Assembly: GCA_022511355.1 (NCBI GenBank)
Contig: JAFLRS010000093.1
Coordinates: 1 to 6,402, forward strand
Origin: Alistipes sp.
Lineage (GTDB): Bacteria > Bacteroidota > Bacteroidia > Bacteroidales > Rikenellaceae
Direction: 5' to 3'
Length of the DNA: 6,402 nucleotides
Part shown: positions 1 to 5,962 of the stretch, piece by piece
Numbering within the stretch: the first letter of the stretch is position 1
Layout of the letters: the number at the start of each line of letters is the position of its first letter
The notes under the pieces: model-generated
Databases searched by the model: none
Seen by the model: only the letters and a program-made list of their open reading frames with translations
Told to the model about the DNA's origin: nothing
Program-made: the position numbers and the translations under genes

Positions 1-632
1 TAGGCGTATACGCGATAGGGGATGGGTTTGAGGTTTTGGGCGATGAATATGCCGTTGTTTTCGGCCCGTGCTATTACGGCGGGTTTGTGGTTGAACATGG
101 TGGAGTCGTATCCCGGGGTATCGGGCAGACTGTCGGCTGGGAAGAACCAGATGAAGGTTTTGCTCACCGAATCGGCTTTGTAGGCGTCGGCGGTGTAGCC
201 CGAACACATGAGCGAATCGATTTCGGGGCCTGTCGAGAAGACATAGCGCATCGAATTGAGCGGATTGCCTTCGTTGTTGTCGCGTATGGTGCTGCCGAAG
301 TTGAGGGCGTAGGTGGTATTTTCGAGCAGCGTGTCGCGCAGAAGAATGGAGACACCTTTGCCTTTGATGGCGAGGGTGGGTTTTTTCTTCATGGCGGGAG
401 AGGTAAAGAACTCTTTGTTTTGGTCGCGGAGCTGCACGAATTCGTCGAATTCGATATAGATGCGGTTGCCTTTGAAGTCGGTCGTGAAGTTGTCGGGGGT
501 CATGTTCACGATTACGGGGGGGATGGTGTCGCGCGGACCGCCTTCGGGCGACATGATGCTTGCGCAGCGGCAGAAGCACCCCGCAGCGGCCAGCAGAGCG
601 GCCAGAGTCCGTATGCAGATTCGCTTATTCAT
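1..632 (-). CDS. Ig-like domain lipoprotein, N-terminal part (C-terminus outside window)
   Basis: The frame is open from ATG 632-630 to the left edge, giving 210 complete codons with no stop. The N-terminus has basic residues, a hydrophobic stretch and cysteines at 19, 21 and 23. C19 (AAGC) fits a relaxed lipobox. C23 lies directly before ASIMSPEGGPRD, where related Bacteroidota lipoproteins, as I recall them, carry the lipidated cysteine, so the exact site is uncertain. Residues about 35-135 resemble the SbsA/Big_5 Ig-like domain: DTIPPVIV, then IYIEFDEFVQL (58-68), then NTTYALNFGSTIRDNNEGNP (105-124), then YVFSTG (130-135). No acidic surface-export signal follows the cysteines, so a periplasm-facing lipoprotein is plausible. 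The start overlaps the end of the upstream lipoprotein gene by 8 nt (ATGAATAA), implying translational coupling. The binding partner and cellular role are unknown. The domain call is recognition by eye, not a profile search. Confidence 0.85.
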   Translation of the reverse strand, partial: MNKRICIRTLAALLAAAGCFCRCASIMSPEGGPRDTIPPVIVNMTPDNFTTDFKGNRIYIEFDEFVQLRDQNKEFFTSPAMKKKPTLAIKGKGVSILLRDTLLENTTYALNFGSTIRDNNEGNPLNSMRYVFSTGPEIDSLMCSGYTADAYKADSVSKTFIWFFPADSLPDTPGYDSTMFNHKPAVIARAENNGIFIAQNLKPIPYRVYA

Positions 633-1185
633 TGTCTTCGGTATTGTCGTTGTCGGCGGGCGGAGCTGTACGTGGTGCGAAATCGACATTCCAGTCGCCG
701 TCGCGATAGGCGTTGGATTGCGCGTCGTACTTGTACCTCCACGGCCGGAATTGGAATTTGAGATTGACGGGCGAGAGATTTTCGGCTGTTTTGTAGACTC
801 TCCATGCGAACATTCGTTCTTCGGGGTACAGCACCACGAGCAGCACCGACGACGATTCGGTGGCTATGCGCAGCAATCCGCTCACGCCGTAGTCTTCCCA
901 CGGTTCGGAGAGGGCATCGGGTTCGGCGGATTCGGTGTTGCCGTTTTCGGTGTCGGTGAGGATGTTGGCGAGGGCGTCGTCGTAGGAGGCCACCGACCAC
1001 TTCGCCGTGCGTTTGAACCATGCACGTGCTTCGCAGCCTTCGGCCACCGGCATCAGGGTCTGACCCGACTCCTCCTGCAGGTTGGGCTGTATGATGAATA
1101 CCGTGTCGTGGCTCACCTTCTTGAAGCAGCCGGCGAGCATCATCGCCGCGGCCGCCGCAATCATCAATATGGCTGTGCGTTTCAT
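625..1185 (-). CDS. Small lipoprotein of unknown function (186 aa)
   Basis: I do not recognise a named family. The N-terminus is a textbook lipoprotein signal: MKR, a hydrophobic run, then the lipobox LAGC with the modified cysteine at residue 20. The mature start is CFKKVSHD, without the acidic stretch that marks surface-exported Bacteroidota lipoproteins, so an inner-leaflet outer-membrane position facing the periplasm is the best guess. The mature part is about 167 residues and mixes short hydrophobic strands (DTVFIIQP, GLLRIA, SVLLVVLYP) with a C-terminal FRPWRYKYD segment, which suggests a beta-rich fold. It ends in an acidic, Asn/Asp/Glu-rich tail. There is no transmembrane helix after the signal and no catalytic motif that I can see. 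The ATG shares the sequence ATGA with the stop of folK (4-nt overlap), and the stop lies inside the start of the Ig-like lipoprotein gene. It is therefore clearly in an operon and probably translated with its neighbours. Confidence 0.85.
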   Translation of the reverse strand: MKRTAILMIAAAAAMMLAGCFKKVSHDTVFIIQPNLQEESGQTLMPVAEGCEARAWFKRTAKWSVASYDDALANILTDTENGNTESAEPDALSEPWEDYGVSGLLRIATESSSVLLVVLYPEERMFAWRVYKTAENLSPVNLKFQFRPWRYKYDAQSNAYRDGDWNVDFAPRTAPPADNDNTEDNE

Positions 1186-1676
1186 AGTTTCCGGTTTTTG
1201 AGTCGTTGTGCGGTCTGCTCCACGGTGAGTCCCGTCAGGGGGTGGACCTTGTGCGGAGCTATTTCGGCCAAAGGTTCCAGCACGAAAGCCCTCTCGCCGA
1301 TTGCCGGATGCGGAATCGTGAGCCGCGGAGTCTCGATAATCTCGTCGTCGTAGAAGAGAATGTCGATATCGACGGGTCGCGAGGCGTAACGCTGGCCTGT
1401 CCGTTCTTTTTCGTGCCGTTCGGCATTGCGGTCGCGTCCGAGAGCCTGTTCTATGGCCTGCAGACGCTCCAGCAGAGCTTCGGGGGTCAGTGCGGTTTCA
1501 ATCTCCACGGCCTGATTCAGAAAGGGTTCCGAACTGAAGCCCCACGCTTCGGAGCTGCGGACCGACGAATATGCCGCGATGCGTCCCGCCTCCGACGCTA
1601 TCATCCGCAAGGCTTCTGCCAAACGCTTCGCGACATCGCCCGAATTGCCGCCCGTTATCAACCACGCCCGTGCCAT
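1182..1676 (-). CDS. folK: 2-amino-4-hydroxy-6-hydroxymethyldihydropteridine diphosphokinase (HPPK)
   Basis: The cytoplasmic enzyme of folate synthesis transfers pyrophosphate from ATP to 6-hydroxymethyl-7,8-dihydropterin, producing the substrate of FolP. The 164-aa length is normal for a stand-alone HPPK. Visible marks are the N-terminal strand and turn WLITGGNSGD (5-14), E76-QALGR, and the family signature RYASRPVDIDIL (96-107). By alignment to E. coli HPPK, R100, D103 and D105 correspond to R92 and the Mg-binding D95 and D97. H123 and R129 correspond to H115 and R121, with matching spacing. The aromatic loop residue is Tyr (Y97) where E. coli has Trp. The start at 1676-1674 is the only in-frame Met next to the family N-terminus. 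The frame remains open far upstream to 2636, but that part is antisense-like noise inside holB. Start and holB stop share TAATG, and the end overlaps the next gene by 4 nt. No folB or folP partner is visible here. Confidence 0.95.
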   Translation of the reverse strand: MARAWLITGGNSGDVAKRLAEALRMIASEAGRIAAYSSVRSSEAWGFSSEPFLNQAVEIETALTPEALLERLQAIEQALGRDRNAERHEKERTGQRYASRPVDIDILFYDDEIIETPRLTIPHPAIGERAFVLEPLAEIAPHKVHPLTGLTVEQTAQRLKNRKL

Positions 1677-2824
1677 TACTGCAATCGTTTTATCATCTTG
1701 CTGACGGCCAGCGCGAAGTGGGTGAATACTATTTTGGGGTTGCCGTTGCGTGCAATCTGCATTTTGGCGGTTTCCGTTTCGGCTATTATGGGTTCGATGT
1801 TGCGTGCGCCGATGAAGGGGGCGAATTTGCGGCAGAACTCCTCCTCTTCGCCGTAGAGGTAAACGGCATCGGCGGCTCCGGCGTGCAGAATGAAGCTGTC
1901 GCGCAGCAGTCGTGCCGAATCGTCGAAGAGCGACAGTTGGCGTTCGCGCGTGAGGGCTGCGGCCTCTTCGGCCCAATTGAGGAGTTCGAGATGACGGTCG
2001 TTGTAGCTGTAACGCATCAGTTCGCGGAAGAGTGCGAAATTGTCGCTGCGGCGTTCGTCGGCGGTGCCCTCCGACAGATGACGCAACGCTGTCAGATCGC
2101 CCTCGGCCAGTCGTGCGAAGGTGCGTGCCTTGTGAGGGTCGCTCACGCCCGCAGCCGCAGCCGCAGCCTCGAGCGTTGCGGGCGAGAGTCGCGGAACCGC
2201 CACCTCCTGCGTGCGCGAACGAATCGTCTGCAGCAGCAGGTCTCCGCGTTCCGACACCAACAGAAAGAGCGTCTTCTCCCACGGCTCCTCCAGAATCTTC
2301 AATATCTTGTTGGCGGCCTCTTCGTTCATGGTTTCGGGCATCCACACAATCACGCTTTTGTATTCGGCCTCGAAGCTCTTGAACGACAGTTTGCGTATTA
2401 TTTCGTCGGCCTCTTTGGCCGAAATTATGCCTTTGAGGGTCTTGCCCAAATCGAGGCGTTCGAACCACTCCTGCAGAGTGAAATATCCGCCCGTTTCGGC
2501 GACGGCGGAACGCCACAGCGGCAGGAAATCGTCGCTCAGCACCACTTCGCCCGACTTTTTGCCCTGTTTGTTCACCGGAAACACGAAATGGAGGTCGGGA
2601 TGGGCGAGATTCTCTATCTGACGGCAGTCGGGACACTCGCCGCAGGCATCTCCGCCGCGACGGTTGCGGCAGTTGAGGTACTGTACGTAGGCTATGGCCA
2701 ACGGCAGCGTACCCGCACCCGCCATGCCCGTAAAGAGTTGAGCATGACTTATGCGGCCGGCATCTATGGCTTCGGCTAATTTGCGTTTCAGTTCCTCCTG
2801 TCCCGTTATGTCGCAGAATCTCAT
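1676..2824 (-). CDS. holB: DNA polymerase III subunit delta' (clamp-loader AAA+ subunit)
   Basis: Delta' is the structural subunit of the clamp loader that opens and places the beta sliding clamp on primed DNA. The 382-aa protein begins FCDITGQEELKRKL, typical of delta'/DnaX proteins, followed by SHAQLFTG (26-33). The P-loop position reads GMAGAGTL (33-40) and lacks the GK[ST] of an active Walker A, which fits the non-ATPase role known for delta'. Four cysteines at 52, 61, 64 and 67 form the zinc module. The helix MNEEAANKILKILEEP (166-181) is the conserved region after Walker B, here with E164 where an Asp is usual in ATPase paralogues. The sensor/SRC motif is SRT (203-205), keeping the arginine but losing the cysteine. 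The C-terminal part, about 210-382, should hold the lid and collar domains. It starts 13 nt after the flippase stop with no obvious Shine-Dalgarno site. A DnaX call is unlikely because of the length and the dead P-loop. Confidence 0.92.
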   Translation of the reverse strand: MRFCDITGQEELKRKLAEAIDAGRISHAQLFTGMAGAGTLPLAIAYVQYLNCRNRRGGDACGECPDCRQIENLAHPDLHFVFPVNKQGKKSGEVVLSDDFLPLWRSAVAETGGYFTLQEWFERLDLGKTLKGIISAKEADEIIRKLSFKSFEAEYKSVIVWMPETMNEEAANKILKILEEPWEKTLFLLVSERGDLLLQTIRSRTQEVAVPRLSPATLEAAAAAAGVSDPHKARTFARLAEGDLTALRHLSEGTADERRSDNFALFRELMRYSYNDRHLELLNWAEEAAALTRERQLSLFDDSARLLRDSFILHAGAADAVYLYGEEEEFCRKFAPFIGARNIEPIIAETETAKMQIARNGNPKIVFTHFALAVSKMIKRLQ

Positions 2825-2837
2825 ATCAAAGCGTTTT

Positions 2838-4316
2838 TTATCGTCGCAAAACCGTTTTGCGCAGACTGAGCATCAGTCCGCGTACATCTATCTTTTCGCG
2901 CCACACCGCCAGCGCCCCGAACATGGCGAGCAGCACTGCATAGGAGGCATACATCCACACTCCGTGGAGGTATTGGGGCACCGTCACCGCCCCGAAGAAG
3001 TAGATTGCCGTGCCCAGCAGCATATAGAGCGCGATGCCGCGCAAATCGTAGGGGGTGGGATAGAGCAGCCGGTTGAGTGCGAGGCTCACGGCCACCATCA
3101 CCGCCTCCGAAATCAAACGTCCCCAAGCCGCTCCGTAGTATCCGTAGCGCGGAATAAGCAGCGTTCCTGCCGCTATGGCCGCCGCCAGACCCGAAAATGT
3201 CACCCACAACGCCAGCGACGTACGCTCTTCGCGTTTGTACCAGAACGACAGATTGAGCCATATTCCGGCGAGTACGTTGGCTCCGAGAATCAGCGGCAGG
3301 ATGTAGATGCCCTGACGGAAATCGGGTCCCACGATGAGGGCGAACAAATCCTTGAAGAGTCCGATGCCGATGAATATCCCCATCGAGACTATTACGTAAT
3401 ACTTCATGGCTGCGGCGTTCATCTCGAGGAAATCCTCCTTGCGGAAGTTCGAGAGGAAGAAGGGTTCGGCCGCAAAGCGGTACATCTGCGTGAAGAGGGT
3501 CATCACCACCGCAATTTTGGCTATGGCTCCGTATACGCCGAGTTCGGCCATCGAATCTTCGGGCACGAGGTATTTTATCAGTTGTCGGTCTATCAGTTCG
3601 TTGGCCGTGCCCGCAATGCCGCTTATGAGCAGCGGCAGCGAATATACGAATATGGCTGCCAGCACTTTGGGGTCGATGCGGGGGAATACGGGTTCGGTGG
3701 CTGCCAGAACGGCAATCCAGGTGGCTATGCTTGCCGTGAGGTTGGCGACTATGACCCATCCCACTCCGAAGGGGGTGTCGAACAGACCTGCCGCGTAGAA
3801 GGCCAGTGCGAGTACCACCTGCAGCACGATGTTGAAGAGTTTGAGAGCCACGAAGCGCATTGCCCGACCCTCTTCGCGCAGACGCGAGAAGGGGATGCAG
3901 CACGACACGTCGAACATTACGATTGCGGCCACTATGACTATGTAGAGGGGATTTTGTTCGTAGACGGGACCCATGACTCTTGCCACGGGCATACGCAGCA
4001 GGGTTATGACGACGAAGAAGAGTACTGCCGCGAGCGAAGTTATGCCCCACGTGGTTGCGAAGAGTCGTCGTTTTGCCGCCGCGACATCGCCGCCTGCCGC
4101 TTCGGCCTTGCCTGCGAAGCGGAAGTAGCCCGACTCCATGCCGAGGTTGAGGACCACCAGCGCGAAGGGAATAAGGGCATATATGTCGGTGACGATTCCG
4201 TATTCGGCCTTTCCGAAGATGTAGGTGTAGATGGGCGTAAGCAGATAACTCAGAAAACGTCCGAGTATGGTGCTTATGCCGTATACAGCTGTCTGTTTTG
4301 CAAGTTTTTCGAGCAT
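2838..4316 (-). CDS. MOP-superfamily polysaccharide/lipid-linked oligosaccharide flippase (Wzx-like)
   Basis: This is an integral inner-membrane protein of 492 aa with roughly 12-14 hydrophobic segments, built like the Wzx/polysaccharide-biosynthesis branch of the MOP exporters. These proteins move undecaprenyl-linked glycans to the periplasmic face. The N-terminus KLAKQTAVYGISTILGRFLS (4-23), then TPIYTYIF, EYGIV (38-42) and GMESGYFRFAGK (59-70), is the pattern of a flippase common in Bacteroidales. Its substrate is unknown, and no glycosyltransferases lie nearby to suggest one. I chose the start at 4316 rather than the upstream in-frame Met at 4373, because the predicted promoter occupies 4344-4374 and that Met would not be on the transcript. 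Residue 1 here also matches where the conserved family sequence begins. It appears to be the first gene of the operon that continues into holB, 13 nt downstream. MurJ is a less likely alternative; I cannot settle the subfamily by eye. Confidence 0.9.
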   Translation of the reverse strand: MLEKLAKQTAVYGISTILGRFLSYLLTPIYTYIFGKAEYGIVTDIYALIPFALVVLNLGMESGYFRFAGKAEAAGGDVAAAKRRLFATTWGITSLAAVLFFVVITLLRMPVARVMGPVYEQNPLYIVIVAAIVMFDVSCCIPFSRLREEGRAMRFVALKLFNIVLQVVLALAFYAAGLFDTPFGVGWVIVANLTASIATWIAVLAATEPVFPRIDPKVLAAIFVYSLPLLISGIAGTANELIDRQLIKYLVPEDSMAELGVYGAIAKIAVVMTLFTQMYRFAAEPFFLSNFRKEDFLEMNAAAMKYYVIVSMGIFIGIGLFKDLFALIVGPDFRQGIYILPLILGANVLAGIWLNLSFWYKREERTSLALWVTFSGLAAAIAAGTLLIPRYGYYGAAWGRLISEAVMVAVSLALNRLLYPTPYDLRGIALYMLLGTAIYFFGAVTVPQYLHGVWMYASYAVLLAMFGALAVWREKIDVRGLMLSLRKTVLRR

Positions 4317-4343
4317 GGGTAGCGTTAGCTGTTCATTAACTTG

Positions 4344-4374
4344 CAAAGTTACGAAAAAAAACGAATGCGGCAAA
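4344..4374 (-). promoter_or_regulatory. Bacteroidota-type promoter for the flippase-holB-folK-lipoprotein operon
   Basis: Read on the minus strand, TTTG at 4374-4371 is followed by exactly 19 nt and then TAACTTTG at 4351-4344. This matches the known Bacteroidota housekeeping promoter (-33 TTTG, -7 TAnnTTTG, about 19-20 nt apart). Transcription would start a few bases below 4344, leaving a short leader of roughly 20-25 nt before the flippase ATG at 4316. The -33 box sits only about 40 nt after the DUF389 stop (4417), so this unit can be transcribed independently of DUF389. The surrounding 4317-4416 gap is A/T-rich and holds no gene that I can see. Confidence 0.75.
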
Positions 4375-4416
4375 AAAGAGTGTGCCGAAGCTGTCGGTGC
4401 GGGTCTGAAACGGAGT

Positions 4417-5787
4417 TTATCGGGATTCTGTTTCGACGAAGAGTTTCACTTTGTCGATGCCGGTTCTTATCCGGAGCCACTCCGTAAAGGTTTCGCGGTC
4501 CACGTCGAGCGAGGGGTCGGCGGGCGAGAATACGCAGATGAGAAGCGTGTCGAGAGCCGCGCCCCGACTGTCGAACGAAACCCCTTTGGTGAGCGACATA
4601 CTGCCCAGATTGGGTATCACCACCCCCGCTTCGCGCGAAATGCCTTCGATGCCCGTATCGTAGAGCCGGTAGTGTTCCAGTTGGGCGCTCATGCGGTCGA
4701 TGCGCCGGTTCTTTTCGGCAATCAGTTCGGCGTAGCTGTGCTGGAGCGAAATTATGTCCACTCTGTCGGAGCTGCCGGCCTGACGCACCACCAGTTCGGA
4801 CGACTCCAGCCCGTAGTTGTCCAGCTGTGTGCGGGCGTTCTCTATCACCGATTCGTCGAGAGTCTCGCCCACCAGCAGAAGTTCTATCCGCGACGGCTCC
4901 TTGCCTCGGCCGAATGAGGTCGTCTTTTCGATTACGCGGGTCTGCGGGAAGTTGAAGACCTGCGAGACGAAACGGTCGGCTTTGGCTTCGAAGAGCGATA
5001 TATGCACCATGCGCAGTCCGATGATTACGCTCGGAATGAAGACCACCAGCATGATTGCCGCCATGACAGCGTTGCGCCGACGTTGGCGGGCCTTGTCCAC
5101 GAGAACTACCTGTTGGTATTTGAGCAGGCGCACGATGATGTAGGAGGCCATGGCGATGAATACCGAGTTGATGAGGAACAGATACAACGCTCCGATGAAG
5201 AAGCGCAGCTGCCATGTGGCTATTCCGAAACCGGCGGTGCAGAGCGGCGGTATGAGTGCGGTGGCGATGGCGACTCCGGGGATTACGGTTGAGGATTTGT
5301 CGCGACGCGACTGTGCGACCATGCCTGCCATGCCGCCGAAGAGTGCAATCAGCACGTCGTAGGCTGTGGGAGTGGTTCGTGCGAGGAGTTCGGAGCTGTT
5401 GGCCGACAGCGGCGAGATGAGGAAGTAGAGCGTGGAGGCGACCATGGCGACGGTCATCATGAGCGCGAAGTTGCGCAGCGACTTTTTGAGCAGGTCGAAG
5501 TCGTTGATGCCCAAAGCCAGTCCCGCTCCGATGATGGGGCCCATGATTGGCGAAATGAGCATGGCTCCGATGATTACGGCCGGCGAATTGACATTGAGTC
5601 CGAGCGAGGCGGTCATGGTGGCGAAGATGAGAATCCACAGATTTACGCCGCGGAACTCCACTCCTTTGGAGATTGAGGCGGCCACCTCGTCGCGCGGAGC
5701 CTTGTCCTCTTCGAGCGAGAATCGGTTTCTGAGAAATCTTGAAAAGAGACCTTTCATGCGGTCCCGCCGGCTGCTGTGTTTTTGCAT
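4417..5787 (-). CDS. DUF389 family integral membrane protein
   Basis: The 456-aa protein carries the hallmark DUF389 membrane domain. One conserved block at about 60-93 contains ASLGLNVNSPAVIIGAMLIS and SPIMGPIIGAGLALG. A second block at about 151-188 contains GGMAGMVAQSRR and VIPGVAIATALIPPLCTAGF. Hydrophobic helices are visible at about 50-66, 70-94, 107-127, 145-160, 167-190, 196-222 and 240-260. A basic N-terminus (SSRRDRMKGLFSRFLRNR) precedes them. Residues about 261-456 are soluble, with a charged, possibly coiled stretch AELIAEKNRRIDRMSAQLEH. The family's biochemical role is not established to my knowledge, so I assign no substrate. The start at 5787 is chosen over the in-frame Met at 5757 because a clear AAGGAG lies 5 nt before it. 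The gene diverges from kbl and lies 100 nt upstream of the flippase, so it may be its own transcription unit or read through into the operon. Confidence 0.9.
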   Translation of the reverse strand: MQKHSSRRDRMKGLFSRFLRNRFSLEEDKAPRDEVAASISKGVEFRGVNLWILIFATMTASLGLNVNSPAVIIGAMLISPIMGPIIGAGLALGINDFDLLKKSLRNFALMMTVAMVASTLYFLISPLSANSSELLARTTPTAYDVLIALFGGMAGMVAQSRRDKSSTVIPGVAIATALIPPLCTAGFGIATWQLRFFIGALYLFLINSVFIAMASYIIVRLLKYQQVVLVDKARQRRRNAVMAAIMLVVFIPSVIIGLRMVHISLFEAKADRFVSQVFNFPQTRVIEKTTSFGRGKEPSRIELLLVGETLDESVIENARTQLDNYGLESSELVVRQAGSSDRVDIISLQHSYAELIAEKNRRIDRMSAQLEHYRLYDTGIEGISREAGVVIPNLGSMSLTKGVSFDSRGAALDTLLICVFSPADPSLDVDRETFTEWLRIRTGIDKVKLFVETESR

Positions 5788-5792
5788 AACTG

Positions 5793-5798
5793 CTCCTT
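5793..5798 (-). promoter_or_regulatory. Strong Shine-Dalgarno site of the DUF389 gene
   Basis: On the minus strand AAGGAG (5798-5793) stands 5 nt before the ATG at 5787. It decides the start in favour of 5787 over the in-frame ATG at 5757. It is noteworthy because the other starts with their own leader in this window (flippase, holB, kbl) show no such site, as is usual in Bacteroidota. Confidence 0.7.
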
Positions 5799-5843
5799 GT
5801 TTTGAATGGTCCGTTCGGCCGGAAGCGCATACATTCCGCGATA

Positions 5844-5851
5844 CAAAGGTA
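5844..5851 (-). promoter_or_regulatory. Candidate -7 promoter box for the DUF389 gene
   Basis: The minus strand reads TACCTTTG (5851-5844), a match to the Bacteroidota -7 consensus TAnnTTTG, about 57 nt before the DUF389 ATG. No perfect TTTG lies at the expected spacing. The nearest candidate is TTCTG ending 21 nt upstream (around 5873-5877), so the -33 element is weak or absent. Confidence 0.45.
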
Positions 5852-5912
5852 GCAAAAAAAGCTCAAAAGAGGCAGAATGCGGAATTTTGTGGAGAATATG
5901 GATTAAAATGGT

Positions 5913-5920
5913 TATATTTG
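5913..5920 (+). promoter_or_regulatory. Candidate -7 promoter box for kbl
   Basis: The plus strand reads TATATTTG, matching TAnnTTTG, 42 nt before the kbl ATG. A TTTG at 5886-5889 lies 23 nt upstream, longer than the usual 19-20 nt, so the -33 element is imperfect. The leader that follows is A-rich (TCTCAAAAAAACTTTACCTC) and has no Shine-Dalgarno motif. Confidence 0.5.
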
Positions 5921-5962
5921 CGTCACGATAGAGAGTGCAATCTCAAAAAAACTTTACCTCAT

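Noticed and set aside
36..761. 241-codon plus-strand open frame opposite the Ig-like lipoprotein
   Set aside because: It is in register with the minus-strand lipoprotein codons, lacks a plausible leader and has no family resemblance.
1677..2636. N-terminal extension of the folK frame by about 320 codons
   Set aside because: The extra part is Arg/Gln-rich out-of-frame translation of holB. The HPPK domain starts exactly at the Met at 1676, which abuts the holB stop.
1571..2779. 402-codon plus-strand open frame opposite holB
   Set aside because: It has the same register effect: its codons line up with holB codons on the other strand. It shows no recognisable motifs.
2751..4322. 523-codon open frame on the plus strand opposite the flippase
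   Set aside because: It is in exact codon register with the flippase gene, so it stays open only because the real gene avoids TTA, CTA and TCA codons. The protein is rich in His, Glu, Gln and Arg with no domain sense, while the opposite strand encodes a clear flippase.
4363..4370. GAATGCGG shared with 5875-5882, both in intergenic gaps
   Set aside because: An 8-base match occurring twice in 6.4 kb is close to chance. The two copies sit differently relative to the promoters and have no flanking similarity.
4372..4397. Possible rho-independent terminator after DUF389 (minus strand CCGA-loop-TCGG, then TTTTTT)
   Set aside because: The stem is only 4 bp with mismatches outside it, and the T-run begins 7 nt after the stem. 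The T-run also overlaps the -33 box of the flippase promoter, so the signal is better explained by the promoter.
4349..5866. 505-codon minus-strand frame overlapping DUF389
   Set aside because: Its translation is Arg/His/Ser-rich shadow sequence. The overlapping frame 5787-4417 carries all the DUF389 motifs and a Shine-Dalgarno site.
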